Part shown: piece by piece, positions 13,255-27,289 of the stretch
Numbering within the stretch: position 1 is the stretch's first letter
How the letters are laid out: every line of letters starts with the position of its first letter
Source: Seriola aureovittata
Lineage: Eukaryota; Chordata; Actinopteri; Carangiformes; Carangidae
DNA length: 64,000 bases
Direction of reading: 5' to 3'
NCBI RefSeq assembly: GCF_021018895.1
Contig: NC_079382.1
Span: 14,641,001 to 14,705,000 of the forward strand
Translations under genes and position numbers: made by a program
The notes under the pieces: model-generated
Told to the model about the DNA's origin: nothing
Seen by the model: only the letters and a program-made list of their open reading frames with translations
The model's database searches: none

Positions 13255-13540
13255 GAAGGGTGGAGAAGAAGTGGAGAAAGGGGGGGGGCAGAAAGAAAAA
13301 GTGGGGAGGGGGCCTTAGAGAAAAGGGTGGCATTCAGGAATAAATGAAATGAAAGAGGGAGAAAGAGAAAAAGGGGGAGGAGTGGGGGAGTTCAGAGAGA
13401 GTAAAAGAGAGGTGGAGAGGAGGAGGAGAGGTTGAAAGAAAAGAAAAGAAGAGTTTGGCAAAAAAAAAAAGCTGAGAAAGGGAACAAAGACAGAAAAAGA
13501 GGGGAAGAGAAGGACAGATTGGCAGGAAGGCTTGATTGCA
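13255..13540. repeat. Long polypurine tract
   Basis: Nearly 290 bases in which the plus strand is mostly A and G (GAGAAAGAG, AGGAGGAGAG, AAAAGAAAAG motifs) with only isolated pyrimidines. Low-complexity; frames crossing it are artefacts on both strands. Confidence 0.85.
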
Positions 13541-14232
13541 GAGTGTCTGGTTGTAAGATAAATGGTGGGATGCTTTCTTCCGTTTTTTTCCACCGGCATT
13601 TACAGCAGTTGTCATGGAAACAAGGCCCAAATCTGCTGGATTGTTTTTAAAGACACCTCCTGTCCTGCAGGTACACAGAGATGGTCCAGATAGCTTCTCT
13701 GGAAGAGTGTGCGAGCTTGTCTCGTCATGAAACGAGAAAAAATCGAACTTTGTGCAGACTTTCGTAACAATGGCAGTTAGGCGTCCACCGTTGCAGCTTA
13801 GATGTCAGGATGAGTCTCTGCTTGTCCTCGTTTCCTGGTTCCTGTTACAAAGATGTTTTTTTTTTTTTTTTTTTCTCTCTACCTCACAAGTGTACTGTGA
13901 CGTACACAAACCGGTACAGGATGGTATGTTCTCACATTGTGGTGTGTGAACTCATAGGTGTGCTTCAGTTATGCCTGAAAACGTGCGGGTGAAGCTTACC
14001 TATAACACATTTGGCAGAGTTCCTATTTAAAGAAAGAAAAAGAAAAAGAAACTTGAAAGTAATTTTAAGATATTTGCTATGTGTCAAACACACTCCTAAC
14101 ACAACATATTACATATACAAAATATTCAAATGTAAAACCAAAGTGTCAAAACAGTGAAGTGGAAAAACTCTTCTCATAACTTCTATACTGATTGGTTTTA
14201 TTGGATCTTCAGTTACCTGAATGGCAGGTGTG

Positions 14233-14234
<2 letters not shown>

Positions 14235-14279
<45 letters not shown>
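14235..14279. repeat. (GT)n microsatellite
   Basis: About 22 TG units, uninterrupted. Confidence 0.96.
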
Positions 14280-14281
<2 letters not shown>

Positions 14282-14959
14282 TTGCCTGAATGACTGTCTA
14301 CACTGCAGATATATGTGTGTTTTCTCTGTGTGGTTGCTCTTGTGCAACAGTAATTACAGTTACAGTAACGGTCGCAGTTAAACTTGCTGACAAAACACAG
14401 CAGGCCCTTGAGAAATACAGCTGCTCCTTTATCTTTATGTGCAGAATGTGCGTGGGTTTGTGTACATGTATGCAAATGTGTGTGTGTGTTCTTTAAAAAG
14501 AAAAAGAAAAAAAAAGAGGATTGTTAGTTGTTTCAACAAAAATGTTTCCATCTGATAAAATAACAGATGTGTGTCAGAAACATGAAAGCTTCTTTTCCAT
14601 ATGCGGACATATTCCAAAGAATATGTCAAAATGAAATTGTTAACTTTGTTACATCATAGGATTTTGTTACGGTTTCACACCTAAAATGTGATGTTAAAAA
14701 CATTTGTGTTTTTTAATGAATGAGTGATAAGGAGTGAGTGACTGAAGGGTCCTGTCTACACTCTTACTCTTTTGGGGGCCTAATGCTAATGTTGAAGCAT
14801 GTAATGGTGAGTGACACCAGCTTAGAGTAGAAGAAACAGATACAGGTACAGCAAAGTTTTTTTTTTTTAAATCAGTTTATTCACACTGATCAGCATCACT
14901 GTAATGGTGCCAGTATTAGCCAAAAGAAAAATGTCAGTTTTCCTATATATATTCAGATA

Positions 14960-14960
14960 C

Positions 14961-15006
<46 letters not shown>
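14960..15006. repeat. (AT)n microsatellite
   Basis: AT dinucleotide tract with one phase slip (TATT) in the middle; potential cruciform. Confidence 0.95.
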
Positions 15007-15245
15007 GTGAATGAATTAATATTTTCAAGTGTTATACAGTTCACCCAAAAATGCCAAGCCTACAACATCTCAAGACACTACTAAGACAAAACCTATGAAA
15101 ATGCCTCAAACATCATCTGACATCATCTCATATATAACACAATGAGAGCAATCAATGATGATTATGACTGTCATAATTGGCCATTTGTAAAAATAACTAA
15201 AAAAATCCCCTGCGTAGATGTGTATCTGTCTCGTGATATTTTTGG

Positions 15246-15246
<1 letters not shown>

Positions 15247-15301
<55 letters not shown>
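15247..15301. repeat. (GT)n microsatellite
   Basis: About 27 uninterrupted GT units. Confidence 0.96.
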
Positions 15302-15302
<1 letters not shown>

Positions 15303-18300
15303 TGCTGGCTGTCAGGAAGTTCTCTCATCATTAGGCCGGCTGGCTTGGTGTGCCTCTGTGGTCACCGGATTCCCCCAGAGACAAACTCCCTCACTCACTC
15401 AAGGACAGACATCAGACATAAAAACAATACCACGAGAGAGAGAAAGAGAGAGCGAGCATCGAAGGCGGGAGTACAAGAGATAAGCAGTAAATGTTTGAAG
15501 GCAACAGAGAGTAAGTGGGAGAGGAAGAGAGCAGATGGAAACTGAGTGGCGATGAGAGATTTTAAGAGGGAGGGATATGGGGAGAGACAATAGGACAGAC
15601 AGGGACACAGAGAGTCATGCAGTTGGAGGAAGTCCCCGAATAAAAGGTTTCCTGTCTCGCTGAGCGTCCCTAGTCTCTGATGGCTTTTCAGCGAGGCCTG
15701 CTTGACACCAATTAAACCCCCCCCCCCCAGGACACAGCAGACAGACAGCCATGCACATGATGGCTGAGAGCTGGGTGAGAAGACTTCCTGTGTAGGAATA
15801 CGATGTGCACATGGACACACTGACACACAAACAGACAGCCACCGCAAAGACACACAATGCAATTTAAGACATAAATACACAGACTTCATAATGCTCAATA
15901 TCACACAAATTCGCCACTGTTTTTGCCTCTTTTTCAAAAGAGAATAAAACTTGTTTTTGGCAATTTTTTTGTTATTGAAATGGCATCTCATTTCAATAGT
16001 GCATTGACTTCCTGTCGTGCCAAGTGCATTTGAATGGTGTCGTGTTCACTCACTGTTGTAAATACTGAAAGGAATTCAAACACAGATGTGATTGCTTAGA
16101 TAAAACGTGAATGAACTGCATATCAGTGACTGCAAATCTTTGAACGGAACTGAAATGATCTACTGCTGAGTCATCGGCAGCTCAATGTTGTGTTGGTCCC
16201 ACATTACAGTAATGAATGGGGTCTAGCTAGCGTTAGCTGTCCAGTTTTGGTGATACAAAATGTCAACTGTCAAAACTTACAGCAACAACTTGACCTGTAA
16301 CCTCAGAGCTCAGTACCTTGCCCTGTGATTTTAGTCAACACTGAATGATAACGTTCGGTTACAATAATTACACTTTTGAGTGCTCAAGTCAAAATAAACA
16401 CCAAAGTTTGACGTAAGGTATTAAGGATTTTTGTTTAACCTTTTGGTTGTTAATGTAACGTCACTGCACTAAATCACTCTTTGTGTATGTGAATAGAATT
16501 TAACATGTGGCAGTGGAAGAGCTCATAAAAACATATGTAAGAGATTGACTTTTGAGAAAAGTTCTCCATTTGTGTGGCCCTTAAGATCCTGGAGGATCTG
16601 GGATGACGCGGCTCAGGATAAAGGATTGGGATGGCAGATTACAGAAACCGGGTAGGTCGGTTAGAGGTGTAGGGGGTGGGGGGTGGGGTCGAATTGGAAA
16701 TTGGGCCCAAAGCCCGGCACAACACGCCACGCTCCAGGCTTCATCCAGCCCCGCTTCAAAGAGCCCTGAAATCTCTCCAGAGCCACTCAAACAAATTATA
16801 GTAATAAACAACAAGTTACCCCCTCCCTCCCTGATCTCACCAGCCTCACCTCCCAGGGGGAAAACAAACTGGCCAGGATCCCGTTGCCCCGGCGACTGAA
16901 CCCTGACCAGCCCGCCCAGCCGCTGACCGTCTGTTTCCAACTTTGTTTGTTTGTTTGTTTACTGAAAGACACCAGAGACTGAAGCAGCGCTGAGGTTTAT
17001 CTTCACAGAGCTCAGGCTGAAAGGAGTTGGAAAAAATAAAGAACCTCCAATTACATGTGATTTAGTCCATCCTGGGGTATTATGGGGCTGGTGTATTTGA
17101 TTGGGAGAGATAAGCTGGACTGTGAGTAGGCTCTAATGACTGACCGGCCTACGGGAAAGCTGGGTGTGCTTTGTTCGATTGTCTCCTTACTGTAAATCGC
17201 ACGTGTGTCATTACTGTATACTCATATTACGAAACCTGCATGAAGGTTGAGGAAAGATTTTTTTACTCTCTCTGTCATGCTTGTTTTCTTACAAATCCAG
17301 TGGCGGTCCACCTTCACTCTGAGTGAGGGATGGCGCCCAATAACGACACGTCAGGTACACAAGGTCTCACCCCCAGCTGTTGGCAGGTATTTGCCAAGAG
17401 CTCTGTTTGGGAATCATCAAAGATTCTTATCTGCAGTTGCAGTTTGTCACCAGGATCCTCGTTCTCATGTGGTCTAATTGGGTAGGAGGATCATCCCCTC
17501 CCATCTCTCCATCTTTTCCCATTACTTTTTACACCATGTCCAAACGGGCAGAAAAACCTTAGCATATATCAAAAGGAAAAGAAATGTACCACTCATATAC
17601 TTGTACACAGGTAGACGCCTTTACCTCCCCTCCGAGGCCAAGAGCACTCAGAAGGTGTGGAATTTGACAAGGCAATAACTCACAGCCCTCTACTGTAGCT
17701 CACATGGAACTGCTAACAGAAAACCTATGAAGGCTCGGGCGAAGAGTGGGCGATCAATCACGACTCTTTTCTTTTATCTGGTTTCGCTATAAGGGGAAAG
17801 CCAGATAAACACTCGTTGGTACCGTTTCTCCAAGGTCAATCCCTTTGTGACACTAAAGCCCATCGCTTGGAGATCCACCAGACATTTTAAGGCCAGAGAC
17901 GGAGAAAGAGACGTGCAGACGGAAGAAGAAGACGAAAGAAGAAGCAGAAGAGAAAAAGGCAGATAGATTGAAAGATGCGGGACCAAATATAAATGTTTAA
18001 GTTCAGGAGCCGAGTGGGGAGTGTACCTCCCAGAGCCTCGCTCCGGCAGATCAATCACGCTGATATCAGACAGTCATGGGAGGAATGTCAACAGCACTCA
18101 CCTCTAACCCCATGTGTGAATGCATTACAGTGGAGCAGTGACCCCTTGATTCTCCTCACGGCGACCTCCAGGCAGCCCTGCTCTAATGGAGATTTTATGG
18201 ATGGTGTTTCACTTTATAGAGACTGTGGGCCTGCCTGCACGGCTCTGGGAGCCAGATGTGTTATATGGACAAAGTAGGCCAATTACTTGAGATGGAAAGA

Positions 18301-21300
18301 GCACAAGATGCTTTTCTCAGGTACAGGCACTGATATGTAAATTAAACTTCACTCAAGGAAAAGCGGAGAGCCACTCTCTGGAAACTGGAAGCCTGTCTCC
18401 TACAAAATACTTTTCTGTTGCGCTATTTTTGTCGGTTGGATTGCAATCCTTATACTGTAAATCATAGGGAGGAGGTCAGGGTAGATGGTTGGGGGGGTAC
18501 AAAGTGCAGGTCTTATCTTTGTGTTGTTATGGTTTCGGCTAATAAAGACATAGTTAAGGCTCAGGAAAGATTGTATTTTTTGTTAAATTGGAAAAGTCAA
18601 TGGTCCACAAGCTTTTTTCGAACCCTACCGAATGGTTTTGAGTTACCATAACAGTAAAACGTCATCATTTCATCATATTGTACGGAAAACAAATGGAATA
18701 AGTTGACAGTGAATGTTCTGCAGATACATTCAAAATGAACAGTTTGCATCTGCAGTGAATAGTTTGCATAATCAATATATCAATATGAACGTTTCCTCGT
18801 TATGGTGATCGAAATGTAACCCGGACGACATTACATTTCCTAAAAAACACATTTGGTCATGAGAATAAGTTGCATATTAGCACCACTGTGCAGAGACACG
18901 GCTGAAAAATACAAGAGTAACAAAAAATACTGGCATCTAATTTTCTTTAATAAAGATCAAATAGTTAAAAAAAAAAGAGTCTTTAAATGCTTTCCTTCAT
19001 ACGTAGTAAAGCATCTCCTTTATTCCCAACCGCAGCATGAGGTCATCAGGCACTAAGACATTCATTGTGCTCATCAGTTCAGAGAAATAAGACTGTTTTG
19101 TTATTATGGACTGTGAGAAAACGGTCAAGACTGTGAAATGGCTTTTCTAAAAAATGTCACACCCATAAGCTGTGTATGTAAATTCCTTTAAAAAAAAAAC
19201 ACCCTAAAAACTCACTCTTGAAGGGATAGTTTGGGTTTTTTCTGACGTGGGGTTGTGTGAGGTACGTGAAAGCCGACCGTGTTGCTGTGCACGGGGCCAC
19301 AAAAAAAAAGAAAGAAAGTGTTTTAGACACCAAAACAGTAGTTCAGCGGTTGCTTTGCACATAATGTCTATATTGTTGTTGTGTGTATTCAACAAAAAAT
19401 AGTTAGTTGGGGGTGATGAGGAAGCTCTGATGGTGATGATGATAATGGCAGCAGCGGTGAAGACAGTGTTGATGAGAAAAAACTGGACGGACCAGCGGCA
19501 TCCCGGTGGTACGTCATCACTGTTTCCTCCATCAGATAAAGGGAGAGAGCTTCTGTTTATCTCACACACCCGTTAGTAGAGAGGTATGTGTTAAAAAGGC
19601 TCCCTGGGTCAGAAGAAACAGAGATAGAGATAAAGGGAAAGAGAGGGAAGTGGAATTGAAAAAGATGTAAGTGCATTGAAAGACAGAGAGGGAGATTCAA
19701 AGATAGAGCACAAGAGGGAGAGAAAAACTGTTGAGACTGTGTTGACGCTAACCCGACTAAATGTGAAGACAAAAATGACACGCGTCCTTCAGTAGTAGTT
19801 TCATGCTGTTTTTGCGAAGATCCCTGTCTACAGTTAAATGCCTGAACAATAAGTAAATGGATCAATCTTGTCGTTGTTGTTGAATCTGGTAAGCAGTGGG
19901 TCACTGAGCGTTCTGCTCTCGGATCACCCAGTTTTAATACAGCCAAACTCATGATTTACTTGCTCTCCTTTTCATATCCGGGCTTTTTTTTATTTATTTA
20001 TTTATTTTTTTTTATCAGACAGCTGAAAAATGCTCATAAAATGTTGCAAAAGTGTCAAACAAAATAAATATTGATACAGGTTGATTACAACTAATGTGTA
20101 CTGTGATCAGCTGTATTGATGTTATAACTGGTCGATCACAGAGTGAGTCAGAGAGGACAGAAAGCTGGACTGTGCTCTCGCTGTGACTGCTACATTACGC
20201 AGCGCCCAGCGTCTGTGCAGGTTTTACAACATCATTTTCTGAAGGCTACGTTGTTCCATCCAAGGCTGGTGTTTTCATTTTCTTTTCATTCCCATTTTCC
20301 ATTAAACCTCTGTTTTTGGTTTTGGTTTTTTAGTGTACACTAAAGGACCAAAAAAAATAAAATAAATAAAAACGCAAAGCCCGCTTAGTGAGAACATACT
20401 CTTACAGACAGAGGAAGAGAGAGAGAGAGAGAGTGAGGCAGGCAGAAAGTGTTAGACAGTGAAAGGAATGATGGAGCAAGACAGACAGAGACTTAGTGCA
20501 CAGAGAGAGAGAGAGAGGGAGATAAAAGGACAAGAAAGAGAGGCAGAGAAAGAGAAGAGAGATCAAGTGTCAGGTCCACTGTGGTCCATTTTGCCCGGAG
20601 ACAGCTGCAGCCACAACTGACAAATCCAGAGGGGCCCCTTCCTCTATAGGCACCGGGAAAGCACCAGGAATTATCCAACGTCTCAGCTCTCTGCTCCTTG
20701 GGGAACCTCTCTCCTTCTCTCTCTCTCGCTCTGTCTCTCTCTCTCTCTCTCTCTCTCTTTAGTCAGCAGGGAAGAGGAGGAGGACAGGGTCATGGCCAGT
20801 TCCACTTCCAGTGCCTCCACTGATACCCTTGTTCCGCATCCACATCCACCTTACCCCCCCATCCCCCCCTAGGGTCCGGCAATGGGGCAAATCCTGGAGA
20901 TTCAGGGGGGCACAAACCTCTCTCACCCTCCCCTGCTTCCCCTTCTTCTTGTATTCATCCTCTCATAATGATTTGTGTGTGTGTGTGTTAAAAGGGATAT
21001 GGAAGTAGAGGGGGGGGGGGCAAGTGTGAACAGCTGTGATGTATTGTCGTCTGGGGCATGATAATATACCCATGTCATTAGGGCTGGACATTGCTAACAT
21101 GTGTATGCGTATGTGTGCTCAGGTAGGTTTTAAAACAAACTAGTCACAGTTCAAAGGAGGCCACAGCTTGCTGGCAAAGCCCGATACCTGCTGCGCCCGT
21201 AAAGACCGGAGGATGGAGTGAGTAAAGTCAAATGAATGCAGCCACAGAGCATGAAAAAACACAGGGCAGGCTGCGGATATTAGCGCAAGAAAGGGCCTAT

Positions 21301-24300
21301 CAGGTAAATATGTGTGTTTTAAGGAAGGGGGTGGGGGGGTGGGGGGTGGCAGTAGCTAGAAGGGTGAGAAAGGTAGAAGGAGGTTTTGATGTTTGGAAAG
21401 GGGAGTGCAGCAGGGGAGCGCATCGTAATGTATCTATTGAAGTTCAGGCCTCTGTGTTTGATACAGTACATCTGTACCCCATTTCCCTCTTCTCCCCCAG
21501 CTGTGCACTCTCACGTGTACAGGAACAATAAGACCCGGGACCATAAATTCCCTCACTCCCTCTCTCCCTCCGCATCCATCTCCCTTAGTGTCCATGTTGC
21601 TCTCTTTTTTTTAATCTCTTTTCCTCAGTCCTTTTCCGTCTGTCTTCCACACCCAAACAACCCCCAACCCCCTTCTCTCTCTGCTTTCTCCCCTTCTCCC
21701 TTTTTGATATAATGCATTGATACAGACCTACCTACCTATTACCTCTGACATCTGCCTCAGATTGCTGACTCTGACCCTCGTCGCAGACACCGCGCCGTAA
21801 AAAGCTTGAATTAATTGATTTCCTCTCAGTAAGAGGGGTCACGTCTTTTGCTCCGGTTTCCGACATCCCTTACTCCCCCACCTCTTCCCCTCGCCTCACC
21901 CTCCCCATGTCCTCACCCCTCATTCTCAGTGCACCCCTTACCCGAGTATCCCACCACCACCGACGCTGCCGCCACCGCCACTACTCTCCGCCGCCACTAC
22001 TCACCGCGATGCAAGAGAGTGGAAGTATCATTTGGTCAGGTCCGCTGGGGTCTGGGTGCGCGGTAAATGAAATATGGTAGCTGTCGCATTAGGAAATCCA
22101 TTGAAGTTAATGAGGGCCGGTGTTCTCTGCGGAGCCACATCTGCTGCTGGTTAGGCGCCAACACCCCCCGATCCAGACACTACTATGGGGACTGTGGTGG
22201 GGAACAGGAGAGTGGGGGTTGATACCAATGGGGAAACTGGACCTGGGGTATTGAGTGGTACTGGCTGGCGGTTGGCTGGGGAGAGTGGCAAGGAAGCTGA
22301 ATGGCTCAGAGGTCGTGACCTCCAGGTAATTCGTAATGGTGGCTGGATGGAGCATCGAGTAATGGATACTGCGTTGTTATCAGGGCTATCAGCTGGCTAA
22401 GCTGTAGTAAAAACCACAGACACCAGCTACTCCACACCCACGTGCTATAACAACATATGGTATCGAACCACCCGGCTGAGATTCTCCCAGGATGTATGAT
22501 ATTTCAGTACCCACGTTTAATGCTGTTTGGTTTCTTTGAAGGTCAAGCAATGCCTCCAATAAAACAATTAAACTGTTTTATATTATTGGCCGGTAATGAG
22601 CTGTGAAGCAGATCTCAGCAATTTGGTAGTGTGGGCGATTGCAGAGTAATGGTGTGTAATTTTGAGATGGCAGGTCAGATAGAACAGTCCGAGGGCGTAT
22701 GCGGCTCTACCGTACGCTGGAGGATTTATTGTGCACTCACGATGAAACAACGGCCGACTTATATCATCAGGTGTGCGGGGCAGGAGAGTGATAACGACAA
22801 CCAAAACAATGAAGACAAGACAAGTAAACTCAGCATGACAGGGCTGACCACTACATCGACAGTGGGCGCAGAACTCAAAGGGCAGAGTTTTGTCAAAGAG
22901 TGACAGACGCAGCGGGGTCAAAAGTTTAATGATAGTGTGTGTGTGAAACACTGCGAATGGGCAGCGTAATTGACATGTGGACAAACGGTTCTGAGCTGCC
23001 TTGAAAGGCCGGTCACAGCTCTTTGCTGGACTAAAGGGTCAGATAAGGTTCTGAACCCATCCAATGAGACCTGGATTCAAAGAGTGTTGCGCGGGCCCAC
23101 ACGGAGTCTGCCGGGCTGCCTTAGGATTTGTTGTTGTATCACACTTGGTCATATATTTTCAAATTTTGATTTTTTTTTAGTTTTAACCTGCTTGAAGTTC
23201 CAGATGGTGGTGGTGGTGGTGGTGGGGGTTGCCGCATCAGAATACTTTTAAAGAGTGTTTGGTAAGCTGTCAGTCACAGAGTTGTGAGTTGACATTATGC
23301 TTTTGTGTATTCGCCCACCCATCTGGCTCTCCAAATAGTTTAATCAAGGAATAACTCGCAAATACCGTTTCACAGTACCGTGTTTTGGTAAGGAAGGGTA
23401 AGCCCATATGTTGATTCACTCATTTAACTTCAGAGCAAATAGATGGTGGATAATTTTTCACGGTGGCTGTTTTTGCCATATGATGTTCATTAAAGCATAC
23501 TCTCGTCTTTTTTTATTTACCTCCATATCCAAATTGAGAGTCTGAAGAGAAAGAATGTCGTTGTCAAGCCCTTTGAGGCAAAATGTGGGATTTTGGGCTT
23601 AAAAAATAAAACTGACTTGACTTTTCTTTGAATTATTTCCACCCAAAGAAGCAGATAGCATATAATAAAGGAGTTGACCGTACATCTTTATCTGTGGGTC
23701 TACCAATCAGCAGGAGAACGAAGGTGAAGAAATGGTCACTTAACCTTTGTCAAATCACAAAATAACCCACCCTTGGTCGGCCATAGCAGGGGGTCAGTAC
23801 ACCCACCGAGGTGTCTGATCATTTGTCACCTACAGTTCAGTTCAGGGAGCATCTTCACTGTGTCATCCATCTTCACTGTGCATTCTAAGTGTGTGTCCGC
23901 AGTGTGTGTGTGTGTGTGAGTGTGTGTGTGTGTGTTTCACGCCATTTGTCAATAGTTCAGAGTGCATCTTCACTCATTCGTCTTCAGCGAGCGTCTTTAA
24001 GTGTGCATTCTTCGCATCCATTCCAGGTCATTAGTGGTCAGCGTGTATAATGGATGAATGGGGTGGGTGGCTGTCAGGATAATGTGAAGGGGGTCTGTCC
24101 TCTTGTCTGAGACAGATAAGACAACTTCACACTATTGTGTTCAAACACCTTTTTCTTCTGTAATCCCAAAAGAAAACATCAGCCTGACAACCACAGAGAG
24201 AGACAGTAAAAACCATAATTATTCTGGTTTTATAATGTATTATCAGTGAGGGATGATATCAGTGATCAGATGTTATCAATGACCAGACATGTGACACTAA

Positions 24301-26918
24301 TTTCAATCCACTTCTCCCCCGCGAGACAAAGACAAGGATCCCTAGGCCAAATATTTGTACAATTTACAAACCATAAAACCTAACAAGCATTTAAAACTCC
24401 CCTCGAAAAAATAAATGTGTTTTGCCATCATTTGTGTGTTTGACCTTCACTCTTCAAATTTATGTGTGCGCAGTTTTCACGCGGTTGAAAAGTTTCTCTG
24501 CGCTCACCTTAAATCTGAGTGTAAGACATGTACGTAGGAGTAGGATTTTTGTGACATCACATGCGCGGCTTTTTCAGTAAACCCCCCGACATCTTGTGTT
24601 TAATAGTTCAACTCTGAAATGAATAATATTTACATCTGGATAGATTTAGAGAGGAAGTAAAACTTTTCAACTGGATTTTTTTGTGAGCGCTTTATAATAT
24701 AGTCCACGATATACACTGTCATTTCCTTTCATGTGAATCAGGTACCAATAAAATACTGACCGGTTCCAACTGGTACTTAAATGTAGGAAGAAAACATGAC
24801 TAGGGGGGAAAACTTAGTAACACTGGTGTTAACAACCTTGTTCTTTTTGTGTAATTAAATAGAAAAAAGGGGAGAAAATCACTGCCTGTATTATAAGGTG
24901 TTACCAACATATCAAACACAGATGATTATTCAAGGCGGACTATTTTTGTTCATTGTTGAATGGGATCTTTAAGTCCGCCGTAACCGTAGCAAACAGAATT
25001 CACCATGTTACCTCACAAGACCTTGTGTGATTCACTTAGTTGTTTGTTGACCTTCGTGACCCCATGCCTTGTGGTGTATAGAGTTCGCCTGGGTTTCCTC
25101 TTAACTGCTCTGGCTCCCTCCCATAGTCAAAAGACATGGAGTTCTCTAAATTTCCCCATAAATGTGAATGACTTTCAGCCTGTGTCATATGTGATCTACA
25201 CTGGCAAGCCATGAGAAATCATAAGGTTCAGAATGTCAGACAATGTAAAGCTGTGCGGTTTGGCTGGGAGTCAACTTACTGTGTGCCTCCATTCTTCTTT
25301 GCCTGCTTCCCTCTGTGTATATCAATGGAAATTTGGCTAAAATGGCCTCTCAGCTGCTGCTTGAAATGAGAGGAGGCAGTGAGATGAAGCTAGCAGTACC
25401 TGGTCCTGTGAATGTGTGTTCTGCCTGCATACTTGGCATTGGATCAAGGTGAATCTGGTATGAGTGAAGGAATGAGCTAAGGAAAGTGTGAGTGTGTGTA
25501 TGTGTGTGTGTGTGTGTGTGCGCATTTGCAGCCCTCATTAGTAAACTCCAGCCCTGCGTTCACAGTATGAACACGCCACTCCTCCCCTTCCTTTCGTTCT
25601 CAGCCTCTCAACTAAATGAGGTTAATAAACTCAAGCGTTTACTACCATCACCAACACTATCCCTCCTCCCCTGCTTTCTCCTTCATCTCTCCCTCTCTAC
25701 CTCCACCTCTCTCTGCACTCCTGAGCCAGCACTCCTCCACCTCCCTTCCACTCCTAAGCCTCCCTCCCTCTTTCATCTCAGCTGAAACGCTTTCTTCCTC
25801 TTTTCTACACCTCTTTTTTATTGTCATTGTTGCAGGGCGAAAGCTCTGGGATTTCCTCCCTCTATTTCCCAGGACAGAGCTGCAATTACAGCTCAAGAGA
25901 GAAGAAGACCAGCTGTGCGGGGGAATTGGGACCGGTGTACTACTAGTAGGTGGACAAAAGATGAGGGCGCCGCTCAGAGGCACGGGAGTGAAACTGCTCA
26001 TATTTCTACCACAATATTTCTTCCTCACATCAAAGCAGAAGCGTACTTTTGTAGTACCAGGCAGGGTCATCATGACCAAACAGCAATAACAACCCGTCAT
26101 AGCGAATAATGTGCAATGTTATGACCTGGCTTGCATGTTCTGAGTATTAAATCACACACATACACACACTGTGTGTGGCACGAACAAGCAGTGATACCAA
26201 GGAAATGTGAAGAATGCATCAAATAGCCTTGGATGCTCTAATCTTGGACAGCATGTGGACAGGGACATCCTGAAAGAAGTAAATACTTAAAATATGATTG
26301 AAGGGAACGCATATGTGTAAAGGACAGATTCAGACAGCTGTGACATGTATACGTGCAGGAACGTTGTTTGGGCTTTGTAGAAATATTATGCAGCACTGTG
26401 TCGATACATAATGAGTTTGTGAGAGATTGTCTTTGAAACACGCTGTTGCTGTTTGCTGTTTGCTGTTTGATTTGGTTTTCCTTTCATCTTTGAGCATACA
26501 GAATGAATGATGTACAATCTGTTCTGGCAGTGTTATATAACTTACTTATTTTACTTTTTAATACTCCATCTTACCTGCTGTACAGTGCAGTTCATGTGGA
26601 CAAATTTAAAATTGAAATAGTCCCTGTGATTATGTGACAGCTGACTGGATTACCTTCAAACAAAAGGTTTAAGAATTATTCTCACTTCAGGTCTGGTCAC
26701 AGTGTTCCTCTGATCATATGACTAAGGGGCCACTCTGGCTTGCTATTTATCAAGGCCCGAGCTGTTGAACCCTTCTCTGTTTTTACTTCTCCAGCCCACA
26801 CAGCAGTAATGGTGCAAGTGATCGTGTCCTGAAACAGATTACCATCCATCCAGTCCATCCTGTAAAGACACCACCAGTGATAAAGGTTAAGGGTGATATT
26901 ACATATCTTTGTTTCTGT

Positions 26919-27289
26919 CAACAAACCCAATGAAAAGACCCAAAACACTCATCTCATTCCTACGACAGCTGGGCACTGTAGCTTTCAGTAAACATTACTC
27001 AAACAGGAGTAAATAGTGCATTTGTTGCGGGCTATTTTCAGATGCGGATTAATACACATTTGGTGCGCTAGTGAGTATTTCCAGCAGTGGGAGGCTGTAT
27101 ATGGGATTAATTAAAAATAAAACTACAGCGCCCATGTTCATGGTTATAAAAGACCATGTCACCCCGTGCAACAGCGTGGCCCACTAATGTTCTTTTAATA
27201 GTTTCTGAATTGAAGGTCTGTGCCAGAGGAATAGCCTATATCACCTTTTGGCAACACAATAATACTTTGTCTTTTAGTGGGAGTTGTTT
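26919..27289. mobile_element. MITE-like element, family B copy 1
   Basis: The left end CAACAAACCCAATGAAAAGA and right end GTCTTTTAGTGGGAGTTGTT are imperfect inverted repeats of about 20 bases. The interior aligns with 56296-56695 (ACTCAAACAGGAGTAAA, GCTAGTGAGTATTTCCAGCA, ATGTCACC..GTGCAAC). About 370 bases, no coding capacity. Non-autonomous DNA element of unknown superfamily, clearly diverged from the second copy. Confidence 0.7.

Larger units (their letters stand above)
10430..26918. other. Intergenic, no gene seen
   Basis: A 16-kb stretch without recognisable exons. It contains GA tracts (11540-11568, 20410-20435), a GA-rich strand-asymmetric block (13255-13540), GT/AT microsatellites (14235-14279, 14960-15006, 15247-15301), G-rich blocks (16672-16689, 21327-21349), and CT-rich blocks (20710-20760, 25660-25810). 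Less repetitive blocks that might be conserved non-coding sequence lie at about 16980-17240, 18000-18290 and 22560-22900, but I cannot test conservation. Confidence 0.4.

Noticed and set aside
15395..15991. 198-codon minus-strand frame
   Set aside because: It is long but Ser/Leu/Cys-rich, arises from GA-rich and GT-rich sequence, and shows no domain or family resemblance.
22583..22984. 133-codon minus-strand frame overlapping a 90-codon plus-strand frame
   Set aside because: Both frames look like chance openness; neither resembles a known protein nor has convincing splice context.
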